Shown: positions 9,177-17,794 of the stretch, one piece after another
Position numbering within the stretch: the first letter of the stretch is position 1
Layout: each line of letters begins with the position of its first letter
Assembly (NCBI GenBank): GCA_035498405.1
Contig: DATKAE010000062.1
Span: 1-64,000 of the forward strand
DNA: 64,000 nt
Direction of reading: 5' to 3'
Origin: DATBFU01 sp035498405
GTDB taxonomy: Bacteria; Acidobacteriota; Thermoanaerobaculia; UBA5066; Gp7-AA6
Made by a program: the position numbers and the translations under genes
The notes under the pieces: model-generated
Told to the model about the DNA's origin: nothing
Database searches by the model: none
What the model saw: only the letters and a program-made list of their open reading frames with translations

Positions 9177-11750
9177 TCATCGGAGACCGTCGACGATGTA
9201 CAGGTCCGACAGCGTGCGGCTGTAGGAGTAGGCGTACGAATCGCCGCTCGGTGTCAGCAGCGGGCCGATCTCGGACACACCCCCGGCGTCCTGGGGCATC
9301 AGCGTCAGCGCGAGCTCCCGCCGCCCACTGGAGACGTCGACGCGATAGACCTTCGTCGGGGCCTCTCCCTGGCGATAGACGAAGAGGGAACGGCCGTCCA
9401 CGGCGAACTGAGCGACGCGATCATTCTCATCGAGCCCTGGAATCGCCGTCGGTTCGCCTCCCTCGAGAGGATAGAGGTATGTCCTCCGGTCGGGCCCCGT
9501 GACGACGGCCGAGGTACCGTCCGGGGAAACGACACGGGAGCCTCGGTACCCCTCCGGCGTCAGGGCGCGGGGCTTGCCGTTGGCGAAATCGCGCTCGTAG
9601 AGCCGCAGCCCATGTCCGGGTTCGCTGGCCGTAAAGAGGATCCGCTTACCGCCGGGCAGGAAGCTCGCATTGAGCACGGAGAGTCCGTCCTTGGGAAAGA
9701 GCTTCGCCTCGCCCGCCCCGGTCGGGTACGCCACGAGCTGCGGGTCCGACGTCGAGTGCAGGATCACGACGGCCCACTTTCCATCCGGCGAGAGGGCCTG
9801 GCCGAACCCTTCGCCCAGGCGCACCGCCGGCGAGCCGTCGGTCTTGCGCACGTAGACGGAGTAGCCCGGCCCGCCGCCCTCGCCCCCCTCGGTGAAGAGG
9901 ACCGTGCGGCCGTCCGGCGACAGGGCGGTCGGCAGAGAGTAATCGAGCCAGGTGAGGTCGCGCTCCTTCGACTCTCCGGCCGGACGGGCCAGGATCTCCT
10001 CCCGAAACGTGTCGCGCGTCATCAGCAGGCGCCCGTCGCGAGAGATGTCGCGCAGCGTCAAGTTGCCGGCGATTCGCGAGCGCAGCCGCACGCGGCCCGA
10101 AAGCGAAGTCGTATAAAGAGCCCGAAGCGACACTTCCGCGGCGGTGAACCAGACCTCCCGGCCGTCCGGCCTCCAGGCCAGACCCTGCGCCGAGGAGAAC
10201 GGCTGGGAGAGAACCTTCTTGCGCCCCGAACGCTCGACGACCGCAACCGAGCCGCCGTCGTCGGTCACGGAGGGGTGGTCGATGAAGGCGACGAGGTCCC
10301 CATCCGGGGAGACGCGGGGATTGCTGATCCAGCCGTTCGTCTGATACAGCGTCTTGCCGATCGGGTACTCGAGCCGATTCTGTCCCCGCGCCGTCCTCAC
10401 GACGGCGAGCGCGCGCCCATCGGGCGCCCAGTCAGCCCACTCGACGTCCTCGAGAATGTCGCGCGGCGCCGCCCCGCCGGCCACCGAGAGCTGCGCCAGC
10501 GTTCCGGCGCGCCGGAAGCCTCCCGCGGAGACCCGGTTCAATGACACGGCCATCTCTCCGGACTTCGAGAGCGCGAGGACCTCGGCGCCGATGAGGCCAA
10601 AGGGCCTCGACTCGGGGCTTTCCAGCCGGCCGACGAAAACCTCGATGGGCTTGCCGTCCCAGGCTGCCGCGTACACGACGGTCTGGCCATCGGGGGCAAA
10701 TCGCGCCGACAGGATCTCGCCGCGCCGGAAGGTGAGCTGGAAGAAGGAAGGAGGCGGCTGGTCACCGGCTCTCTTGCCGGCGAAATAGGCGAGGCTGCCG
10801 GAGAGGAGGGCCGTCGCCGCGACCGCGCCCGTCAGGAGAGGCCAGAGGCGGCCTCGCTTGCCCTCCGCCCGGGGAGCCGCGGCTGCCCCCGAGACCTGCG
10901 AGAGCGACTCGAGATCGAAGGCGAGGTCCCGTGCCGAGTAGAAGCGCTCCTCCGGGTTCTTCTCCAGGCAGTGCCGCACGATCCGCTCGAGCCCGGGCTG
11001 CACGCTCTGATTGGTTGCGGAAAGGTCCGGCGGCTCCTCCTTCAGGATCGCCGACATGGTCTCCGCCGCCGAATCACGGTGGAACGCGCGCCTGCCCGAC
11101 AGCATCTCGTAGAGGATTGCGCCCACCGAGAAGAGATCCGAGCGCTGGTCGGCGGCCTTTCCCTTCACCTGCTCGGGCGACATGTAACCGAGAGTGCCCA
11201 ACACGACGCCCGGCTCGGTACCCGCCGTCGCGGTCGGCAGGTTCGTCTGCTGCCCGCTCTTGCCCTCGACCTGCGTCAGTTTGGCGAGACCGAAGTCCAG
11301 GATCTTCACCCGGCCGTCGGACGTCAGGAAGAGGTTCTCCGGCTTCAGATCCCGGTGGACGATCCCCTTCTCGTGCGCCGCGGCGAGCCCTCGGGCCAGC
11401 TGGATGGCCATCTCCGTGGCCTTGCGCACCGCGAGCGCGCCGCCAGCCAGGCGCGCCCGCAGGGTTTCTCCCTCGAGCAGCTCCGTGACGATGTACGGTG
11501 ATCCCTCGTGCTCGCCGAGCTCGAAGACCGACGTGATGTTGGGATGGTTGAGTCCTCCGGCGGCCTGCGCCTCCTGCTCGAAGCGCCGGAGACGATCCGC
11601 GTCCTGCGCGAAGGACGACGGCAACACCTTGATCGCGACCTCGCGTTTCAGGCGGGCATCGCGCGCGCGATAGACCTCGCCCATGCCGCCGGCCCCGAGC
11701 AGTCCCAGGATCTCGTAGGCTCCGAGCCTCGTCCCCGCGGCGAGCGTCAC
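9177..11750 (-). CDS. Ser/Thr protein kinase with TolB-like propeller (kinase 4)
   Basis: 857 residues. Intact kinase motifs (GAGGMG, VAIK, HRDLKPEN, DFG, SPEQ), a transmembrane helix at about 303-323 and a propeller region ending TLSDLYIVDGLR. GTG at 11750 is the start because TLAAGTRLGAYEIL aligns with the paralogues' N-termini and the codon overlaps the stop of kinase 5 as GTGA. Upstream in-frame starts lie inside kinase 5. It is closest in sequence to kinase 1, for example in RDSAAETMSAIL and FYSARD, and less like kinases 2 and 3, which share RFESARD. Confidence 0.9.
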   Translation of the reverse strand: MTLAAGTRLGAYEILGLLGAGGMGEVYRARDARLKREVAIKVLPSSFAQDADRLRRFEQEAQAAGGLNHPNITSVFELGEHEGSPYIVTELLEGETLRARLAGGALAVRKATEMAIQLARGLAAAHEKGIVHRDLKPENLFLTSDGRVKILDFGLAKLTQVEGKSGQQTNLPTATAGTEPGVVLGTLGYMSPEQVKGKAADQRSDLFSVGAILYEMLSGRRAFHRDSAAETMSAILKEEPPDLSATNQSVQPGLERIVRHCLEKNPEERFYSARDLAFDLESLSQVSGAAAAPRAEGKRGRLWPLLTGAVAATALLSGSLAYFAGKRAGDQPPPSFFQLTFRRGEILSARFAPDGQTVVYAAAWDGKPIEVFVGRLESPESRPFGLIGAEVLALSKSGEMAVSLNRVSAGGFRRAGTLAQLSVAGGAAPRDILEDVEWADWAPDGRALAVVRTARGQNRLEYPIGKTLYQTNGWISNPRVSPDGDLVAFIDHPSVTDDGGSVAVVERSGRKKVLSQPFSSAQGLAWRPDGREVWFTAAEVSLRALYTTSLSGRVRLRSRIAGNLTLRDISRDGRLLMTRDTFREEILARPAGESKERDLTWLDYSLPTALSPDGRTVLFTEGGEGGGPGYSVYVRKTDGSPAVRLGEGFGQALSPDGKWAVVILHSTSDPQLVAYPTGAGEAKLFPKDGLSVLNASFLPGGKRILFTASEPGHGLRLYERDFANGKPRALTPEGYRGSRVVSPDGTSAVVTGPDRRTYLYPLEGGEPTAIPGLDENDRVAQFAVDGRSLFVYRQGEAPTKVYRVDVSSGRRELALTLMPQDAGGVSEIGPLLTPSGDSYAYSYSRTLSDLYIVDGLR

Positions 11751-14329
11751 TTCAGATCCCGGATGCGGTACAGCGTCGAGAGGACTCGATTGAGCCCGAT
11801 CGTCATCGTCTTCCCGTCCGGCGTGACGCGGGCAGGGCCGAACGACGTGACCCCGGCAGGGTCGCTCCCCGCCAGGTCGCGAACGTGCGTTCGGGCGCCC
11901 GAGGCGATATCGAGCAAATCGACCGAGCAGGGAATTCCGATGCGGGAGACGTAGAGCCCCTTGCCGTCGTTGCTCCACCCGGCCGGGTAGTCTCCCGCCC
12001 GCGACGCGGGAAGATCCCGTGGAGAACCTCCGGAAGCGGGATACAGGTGAACCCGCGTGTCTGGGCCGACGGCGGCGATCCACTGGCTGTCGGGCGAGAC
12101 GAAGAGGCGTGTGGGATTGATTCCTTCGTCGCTGATCGGGCGCGGAGAGCCCCCGGAAAGAGCCTGGACGTAGAGGCGCGTCCCCTTCCCCGGCGCGCTC
12201 GCTTCGAAGACGAATCTCTCGCCATCGGGAAAGAAAGTTCCATAGGGCGGGCGCCCCAAGCCGTCCGGCGGAAACTCACGCGGCTGACCCGTCCGAACCG
12301 GAACGACGACGAAATGCGACGGGTCCGGGAGCGTGCGCGCGAGCGCCCGGGAAGTATCCGGCGAGAGCGCCACGCCGAACCCGTCGGTCAGCCGCACCGC
12401 GGGCGCCCCGTCGGTCGGTCGCAGGTAGACCCCGCCGGCCGCGCCTCCGCCCTCTCCCGACTCGTCGAAGAGCGCGAGTTTGCCGTCCGAAGACAAGCAC
12501 CGGTCGCTCGACCAGTCGAACCAGGAGAGATCCTTGCCGGCCGACTGGCCCGGAAGGAACGCCATCATGCTCGAACGGTAGTCGTCCTCCGTGACGAGCG
12601 CGCTGCCGTCGGCTCGCAGATCGAGCAGAGCCGGTGTTCCCTGCATCGTCCGGATCAGCCGAAGCCGGCCGGACAGCGTGACACCGAAGATCTCTCGTTC
12701 GATCCCCTGCTGGGCCGCCGTGAACCAGACTTCCCGTCCCTTCGGCTCCCACGCAAGCCCCTGGACCGTCGACCATCCAGGAGCAAGCTCGCTCTTCTTC
12801 CCGGCAAGATCCACCACGGCGATCGCGCCGTCGTCCCCGGAGCCCGGATGATCGATGAACGCAATCTGGCGGCCGTCCGGAGAGAAGCGGGGACCCTGAA
12901 TCCACCCGGCGGTCTCGTAGAGCACCCTGCCGATCGGAAATTCGAGGCGCTCCTTGCCCGCGACGCGGTGCACGACCGCCAGATCCGAGCCGCCGGGCGA
13001 CCAGTCGGCATAGCTGACGTCGGTCAGCATCTCCCTCGGGGCGCCGCCCGCGAGCGGCACGCGGGCGAGCGTACCCACGAGCGCGAAACCGGAGAGCGCC
13101 CCCCGGGGATCGAGTTGAATCAGCATTTCGCCGCTCGGGGAGATCGCCAGCAGGTTCGCACCGGGAAGCGCCAGCGCCGATGACTCGGGGACTCCGGGCC
13201 GCAGCGTGAAGATTCGAGGAGCCGAGCCTTCCCATGCAGCCCCGTAGTAGACGGTCTGGCCGTCCGGTCCGAAGCGGGCCGCGACGACCGTTCCGCGCTG
13301 GAATGTGAGCCGCTGGAACGTGGGCTGAGACGCGCCGCCGAGCCGGCGCCCCGCAAGGGCGCCCAGAAGGCCGGCGGCGAGAAGTCCCGCAACGATCGCC
13401 GCGGCCTTCAGCTTGGCCGATTTTCGAAGGGGCTCGCGCTCGTGGGCGGCCGACGGGGACGTCGTCTCGGAGAGGTGATCGCGGATCGCCTTCAGGTCCC
13501 GCGCGAGGTCCCGCGTCGAGGCATAGCGCTCCTCGGGGTCCTTCGACAGACATCGTTCCACGATCCATCGCAAGGGGGCCGGAGCGCGGGGATTCAGTCG
13601 CTCCACGGACTCGGGCTCGTCGCGAATGATGGCCGAGAGCGTTTCGGCTCCCGTCGGCTTCTGGAAGGCCCTCCGGCCCGTGGCCATCTCGTACAGGATC
13701 GAGCCCAGCGCGAACTGATCCGAGCGAAAGTCCATGGCCCTCCCGCTCGCTTGTTCGGGGGACATGTAGCCGACGGTTCCCAGAACGGTTCCCGGCTGCG
13801 TCTCCTGCGGCGCGATCGTCGCGGCGGCGGAGGTCTGCTCTGTCGGCGCGACGAAGAGCTTTGCCAGGCCGAAGTCGAGCAACTTGACGAATCCGTCCTT
13901 CGAGACCATCACGTTTTCGGGTTTCAGGTCCCGGTGCACGATTCCGGCGCCATGCGCCTTCGCGAGTCCGTCGGCGATCTGAGCGGAGACTTCGAGAAGC
14001 TTGCGTGTCGGAAGAGGACCGGACGCGAGAAGCACGCGCAGGCTCGCCCCTTCGACGAGCTCCATCGCGATGTACGAAGTGGAATCCGAGCGCCCGATGT
14101 CGTAGATCGCGATGATATTCGGGTGGTTCAGGCCCGAGGCTGAGCGCGCCTCCTGCTCGAAGCGATGGAGCCGATCCGCATCACCCGACAAGGAGGCCGG
14201 CAGCACCTTGATCGCCACCTCGCGCCCCAGCCGTGGGTCCTTCGCGCGGTAAACCTCCCCCATCCCTCCGGCGCCCAGAGGGCCGACGATCTCGTAGGGG
14301 CCGAGTCGGGTGCCGGAGGCGAGCGTCAT
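11747..14329 (-). CDS. Ser/Thr protein kinase with TolB-like propeller (kinase 5)
   Basis: 860 residues and the most divergent of the five. Catalytic motifs are complete (GAGGMG, VAIK, HRDLKPEN, LDFG, SPEQ). The activation segment differs from the other four (TSAAATIAPQETQPG), and the C-terminus ends VLSTLYRIRDLK. A transmembrane helix at about 300-320 separates the kinase from the propeller. ATG 14329 fits the family N-terminus MTLASGTRLGPYEIV. It is the first gene of the kinase run, with a TAGAAT element 13 bases upstream, so the operon probably starts here. Confidence 0.9.
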   Translation of the reverse strand: MTLASGTRLGPYEIVGPLGAGGMGEVYRAKDPRLGREVAIKVLPASLSGDADRLHRFEQEARSASGLNHPNIIAIYDIGRSDSTSYIAMELVEGASLRVLLASGPLPTRKLLEVSAQIADGLAKAHGAGIVHRDLKPENVMVSKDGFVKLLDFGLAKLFVAPTEQTSAAATIAPQETQPGTVLGTVGYMSPEQASGRAMDFRSDQFALGSILYEMATGRRAFQKPTGAETLSAIIRDEPESVERLNPRAPAPLRWIVERCLSKDPEERYASTRDLARDLKAIRDHLSETTSPSAAHEREPLRKSAKLKAAAIVAGLLAAGLLGALAGRRLGGASQPTFQRLTFQRGTVVAARFGPDGQTVYYGAAWEGSAPRIFTLRPGVPESSALALPGANLLAISPSGEMLIQLDPRGALSGFALVGTLARVPLAGGAPREMLTDVSYADWSPGGSDLAVVHRVAGKERLEFPIGRVLYETAGWIQGPRFSPDGRQIAFIDHPGSGDDGAIAVVDLAGKKSELAPGWSTVQGLAWEPKGREVWFTAAQQGIEREIFGVTLSGRLRLIRTMQGTPALLDLRADGSALVTEDDYRSSMMAFLPGQSAGKDLSWFDWSSDRCLSSDGKLALFDESGEGGGAAGGVYLRPTDGAPAVRLTDGFGVALSPDTSRALARTLPDPSHFVVVPVRTGQPREFPPDGLGRPPYGTFFPDGERFVFEASAPGKGTRLYVQALSGGSPRPISDEGINPTRLFVSPDSQWIAAVGPDTRVHLYPASGGSPRDLPASRAGDYPAGWSNDGKGLYVSRIGIPCSVDLLDIASGARTHVRDLAGSDPAGVTSFGPARVTPDGKTMTIGLNRVLSTLYRIRDLK

Positions 14330-14342
14330 GGGAGCGGGACGG

Positions 14343-14348
14343 ATTCTA
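14343..14348 (-). promoter_or_regulatory. Candidate -10 element of the kinase operon
   Basis: TAGAAT in the context GTTAGAATCCG, 13 bases before the ATG of kinase 5. The leader would be about 6-8 bases. Confidence 0.4.
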
Positions 14349-14388
14349 ACGGAGGCGGCAACCGGCGCCGAGCAGACCGCGCGACCTC

Positions 14389-15222
14389 TCAGACGTGCAT
14401 TGCGAGGAGGCGGCGAACCCGCTCCTGGAGCGGGGGGTGCGTCGAGAAAAGCGCCATCAGGCCGCCGCCGGAGAGAGGATTGACGATGCACAGGTGCGCC
14501 GTCGCGGGAGTCGCCGTCGCCAGAGGCACCTCTCCCGCAGCGACTTCCAGCTTCTCGAGCGCGCGCGCGAGCGGATGAGGATCGCCGACGAGTCTGGCTC
14601 CCGACTCGTCCGCACCGTACTCGCGGCTGCGGCTGACCGCGAGTTGAATGAGCATCGCGGCCACCGGCGCCAGCACGACGAAGAGCAAGGCGAGGGAATT
14701 GGAGGACTCCCTCCCCTCCTCGTCGCGTCTCGGGCTGAACAGGGCGAAGCGGGTCAGGAAGGTCAAGGCGCCCGCCAGTGTCGCGGCGACCGAGGAGACG
14801 AGGATGTCGCGGTTCAGAACGTGCGACAGCTCGTGACCCAGGACGCCCTCGAGCTCTTCTTCCGACATGGCTTCCAGGATGCCGGAGGTAGCGGCCACGG
14901 CGGCGTGCTCAGGATTTCGCCCGGTCGCGAAGGCGTTCAGAGCCGGGCTCGCAACCACGTAAAGGCGCGGCATCGGGATGCCGGCCTTCGAGGCGAGACG
15001 CTGAACCGTGGCGTAGAGCCGAGGAGCCTCGGCCTCGGTGACCGGCCGTGCGCCGTAAGAGGAGAGCACGATCTTGTCGCTCCAGAAATAGGAGACGAAG
15101 TTCATGACCCCGGCGAGCAGGAGCGCCCACAGCGCTCCCCTCTCGCCGCCGAAGAAGTAGCCCGCGAGCAAGAGGAGCCCCGTCAGGAACCCGAGGAGAA
15201 GAGCCGTCTTGAGGGAGTTCAT
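14389..15222 (-). CDS. htpX: HtpX-type membrane zinc metalloprotease
   Basis: 277 residues, the usual size for HtpX, which degrades misfolded inner-membrane proteins. Two hydrophobic segments at the N-terminus (about 7-21 and 30-45) are followed by HELSH at 130-134, the HExxH zinc site, with the third ligand expected in SREYGADE further on. Two more hydrophobic stretches lie between these. ATG 15222 was chosen over an in-frame start 26 codons upstream because the protein then opens directly with the first membrane helix. It lies between the permease operon and the kinases on the same strand. Confidence 0.92.
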   Translation of the reverse strand: MNSLKTALLLGFLTGLLLLAGYFFGGERGALWALLLAGVMNFVSYFWSDKIVLSSYGARPVTEAEAPRLYATVQRLASKAGIPMPRLYVVASPALNAFATGRNPEHAAVAATSGILEAMSEEELEGVLGHELSHVLNRDILVSSVAATLAGALTFLTRFALFSPRRDEEGRESSNSLALLFVVLAPVAAMLIQLAVSRSREYGADESGARLVGDPHPLARALEKLEVAAGEVPLATATPATAHLCIVNPLSGGGLMALFSTHPPLQERVRRLLAMHV

Positions 15223-15273
15223 GGCCGTGCCTCGACCGAGAGACCATATCGCAGGCGTCCGGGACACCCTCTC

Positions 15274-15293
15274 GGCGGGCGCTCGCGCCCGCC
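15274..15293 (-). terminator. Hairpin after the permease operon
   Basis: A perfect inverted repeat, GGCGGGCG and CGCCCGCC around CTCG, begins four bases beyond the stop of the last permease. There is no T-run, so intrinsic termination is uncertain; the hairpin may instead protect the mRNA end. Confidence 0.4.
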
Positions 15294-15296
15294 CGG

Positions 15297-16568
15297 TCAC
15301 TCGTAGCGCAGGGCCTCGATGGGATCTAGACGCGAGGCCTTCACGGCCGGATAGATGCCGAAGAAGAGGCCGACGGACGTCGAGACCAGCAGCCCGACGA
15401 AGACCGACCAGAACGGGACGGTGGTCGGCAGCGCCGGCACGAACGTCCGCACGAGTATCGAGATCAGCACGCCGAATCCCACTCCCAGCACGCCGCCCAC
15501 GGTCGTCAGGGTCACGGCCTCGGTCAGGAACTGCCGCACGATGTCGCGGCGAAACGCTCCGACGGCCTTCCGGATCCCGATCTCCCGCGTTCTCTGCGTG
15601 ACGGCGACCAGCATGATGTTCATGACTCCTACCCCGCCAATCGCGAGCGAGATCAGCGCGATCAGGACCATCGCCCCGGTCACGCCCCCCGTGATGGCCC
15701 GGAATTGTCCGATCAGCTGGGCCGGTGTCGAAACCTCGAAATCATTCGGTTTGTTGAAGGGAATCCGGCGACGCAACCGAAGCGCCGCCGTCACCTTCTC
15801 GATCACGACGTCCACGTCCTCGGGCCGCCGGGGCACGGCGTTGATGTTGACGCCGCCCTCCCGTACCTGGAAACCGAACTGGTGCTCGAAGGTCTTGTAC
15901 GGAAGCACGACCTTGTTGTCCGGCGAGTAGCCGAACTGTTCGCCCTTCTTCTCGAGCACGCCGACGACGCGGTAGCGCATGCCGTTGACCGTGATGTCCT
16001 TGCCGAGCGGATCCTCTGCGGGAAAGATCGCCTCCTTCACGTCCGAGCCGATGACCACGGCGAGCGCGCCGTGTTCGACCTCGGCGGGCGTGAAGAACCG
16101 GCCCAGGCCGATCGTGTAGGCCGTCGCCGTCGGATAGTACTCATCGACGCCCAAGACGTACGGATTGTTGGCCTCCAGGCTTCCGTTCTTGACGTGGATC
16201 TCCGCGTCGAAATACCCGACGAGGGCCGAGATCGCCGAGGCCTCCGGGCAGGCCTTCCGGATCGCCAGGACATCCTCCATCGTGAGGTTGCGGCGGCGCC
16301 GCTCCTCCTCCGTCTGGGCACCCGGCCCGCCGAAACGGTCCTTGTATTTCTTGAATTCGATCCGGCTGGCGCCGAAGGCCTGGAAGTTGCCGATGACGTT
16401 GTTGTTGAACCCCGTCACGATCGCGACCATCGAGATCACCGTCGCGACCCCGACGACGATCCCGAGGATCGTCAGGGCCGAGCGCAGCTTGTGTTCTCGC
16501 ATGGCGTTGACGCCGAAGCGGACGTTCTCGGCGAAACCGCGGCGAAAGAGCTCGGTCAACCGGTTCAT
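15297..16568 (-). CDS. MacB/FtsX-type ABC permease (module 2, B-type)
   Basis: 423 residues with MacB topology: one N-terminal helix (HKLRSALTILGIVVGVATVI), a large periplasmic MacB_PCD domain, and three C-terminal helices with the FtsX signature GVMNIMLVAVTQRTREIGIR. It ends in SRLDPIEALRYE, shared with the B-type permeases at 19100 and 20434. It has no nucleotide-binding domain, so it needs a separate ATPase, which is not encoded nearby. It starts seven bases after the A-type permease and is probably a heterodimer partner of it. The substrate is unknown. Confidence 0.88.
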   Translation of the reverse strand: MNRLTELFRRGFAENVRFGVNAMREHKLRSALTILGIVVGVATVISMVAIVTGFNNNVIGNFQAFGASRIEFKKYKDRFGGPGAQTEEERRRRNLTMEDVLAIRKACPEASAISALVGYFDAEIHVKNGSLEANNPYVLGVDEYYPTATAYTIGLGRFFTPAEVEHGALAVVIGSDVKEAIFPAEDPLGKDITVNGMRYRVVGVLEKKGEQFGYSPDNKVVLPYKTFEHQFGFQVREGGVNINAVPRRPEDVDVVIEKVTAALRLRRRIPFNKPNDFEVSTPAQLIGQFRAITGGVTGAMVLIALISLAIGGVGVMNIMLVAVTQRTREIGIRKAVGAFRRDIVRQFLTEAVTLTTVGGVLGVGFGVLISILVRTFVPALPTTVPFWSVFVGLLVSTSVGLFFGIYPAVKASRLDPIEALRYE

Positions 16569-16575
16569 GCCGCTC

Positions 16576-17790
16576 TCACTCGAACCGCAGGGCTTCGATC
16601 GGCGCCACGCGCGCCGCCGAGGAGGAGGGCGCCAGACCCGCCAGCACGCCGGTCACGACGGCAACGCCGACCCCCAGCAGCGCGAAAGACAGACGAACCT
16701 GCGCTGGAAACACCTGATTCACGGCGAAGGCGAGCAGGGCGCCGAGCAGCACACCCACAATGCCGCCGGCGCTCGCGAGAAGCGCCGCCTCGAGCAGGAA
16801 CTGACGCCGAATGTCGCGCCGCTTGGCCCCGAGCGCGCGCCGCACTCCGATCTCCCGGGTGCGCTCGACGACGGACACGAACATGATGTTGGCGATCACA
16901 ATCGCTCCGACGACTAGGGAAATGCCGGAGATCAGGACCATGAGCGCGAAGGCTCCCGCGGTCAGAGATTTCCAGAGCGTCTGAAAGGCCTCGGAGCCGA
17001 GGATGCCGAACGGATCGTCGGCCGGATAGGGAGTCTTCCGCAGGGAACGCAGGATCGTCCGAACTTCGTCCTGGGTCGCGTCGATCCCGGCGAGGCCCGC
17101 GCGGGGGCGCACGTAGATGGACACCTCGTCGCTCGCGGTCAGGATCTTCTGGACGAAGGTGATGGGCGTGATGATGACGTTGTCCTGGTCCTGGCCGAGG
17201 ACACTGCCCTTCCGGACGGCCAGGCCGATGACGCGTACGGGATATCCGCGAACGTACAGCGTGCGGCCGATCGGGTTCACGCCCGGAAACAGCTGATCCT
17301 TCACCTCCCCGCCGATGATGGCCACCGCCGTCGCGTGCTCCTCCTCGATGGGACTGAAGAAGCGCCCCGCCTCGAGATCCACGCGCAGCATCGACTGCAT
17401 GTTGGCCGTCTGACCCTGGATCTGGGTGTCGGGATCCTTCTGCCGGCCGGCATGGATCGCGTCCACGTGGTTCACCTGCGCGCCGACGGCTCCGCAGGTT
17501 CGGCACTCGCGCTCGATCAGCCGCGCCTCGCGAAGGGTCACCGGCTTTCGCTTGCGCTGCAGAATGAACTCGGCGCGGCTGCGCACGATACCGTACTTCG
17601 TGAACACGAGAACGTCCGGGTTCAGGTTCAGCACCTTGTCGCGCACGTAACCATTTAAGCCGCTGATGATCGAGACGACGGCCACCACCGTGGCGACTCC
17701 GATGATGACGCCGAGCAGCGTCAGGAAGGAGCGGAGCTTGTGGCGCTGCAGCGCCTGCAACGCCACCGCCAGGAGCTCTCGGAAGCCCAT
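16576..17790 (-). CDS. MacB/FtsX-type ABC permease (module 2, A-type)
   Basis: 404 residues. N-terminal helix at about 22-44, periplasmic domain, three C-terminal helices, FtsX signature IANIMFVSVVERTREIGVRR. It differs from the B-type by a C-x-x-C pair at Cys96 and Cys99 (ECRTCG) just inside the periplasmic domain; the A-type permease at 21776 has cysteines at the same positions. ATG 17790 follows the adaptor gene's stop by four bases. Function as an efflux permease together with the neighbouring adaptor is inferred from the family. Confidence 0.88.
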   Translation of the reverse strand: MGFRELLAVALQALQRHKLRSFLTLLGVIIGVATVVAVVSIISGLNGYVRDKVLNLNPDVLVFTKYGIVRSRAEFILQRKRKPVTLREARLIERECRTCGAVGAQVNHVDAIHAGRQKDPDTQIQGQTANMQSMLRVDLEAGRFFSPIEEEHATAVAIIGGEVKDQLFPGVNPIGRTLYVRGYPVRVIGLAVRKGSVLGQDQDNVIITPITFVQKILTASDEVSIYVRPRAGLAGIDATQDEVRTILRSLRKTPYPADDPFGILGSEAFQTLWKSLTAGAFALMVLISGISLVVGAIVIANIMFVSVVERTREIGVRRALGAKRRDIRRQFLLEAALLASAGGIVGVLLGALLAFAVNQVFPAQVRLSFALLGVGVAVVTGVLAGLAPSSSAARVAPIEALRFE

Positions 17791-17794
17791 ACGC

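Noticed and set aside
6404..9502. An open frame of more than 1000 codons on the plus strand
   Set aside because: It runs antisense through kinase 3 and the remnant. High GC at third positions opens such frames; the translation has no recognisable domain, while the minus strand encodes a full kinase.
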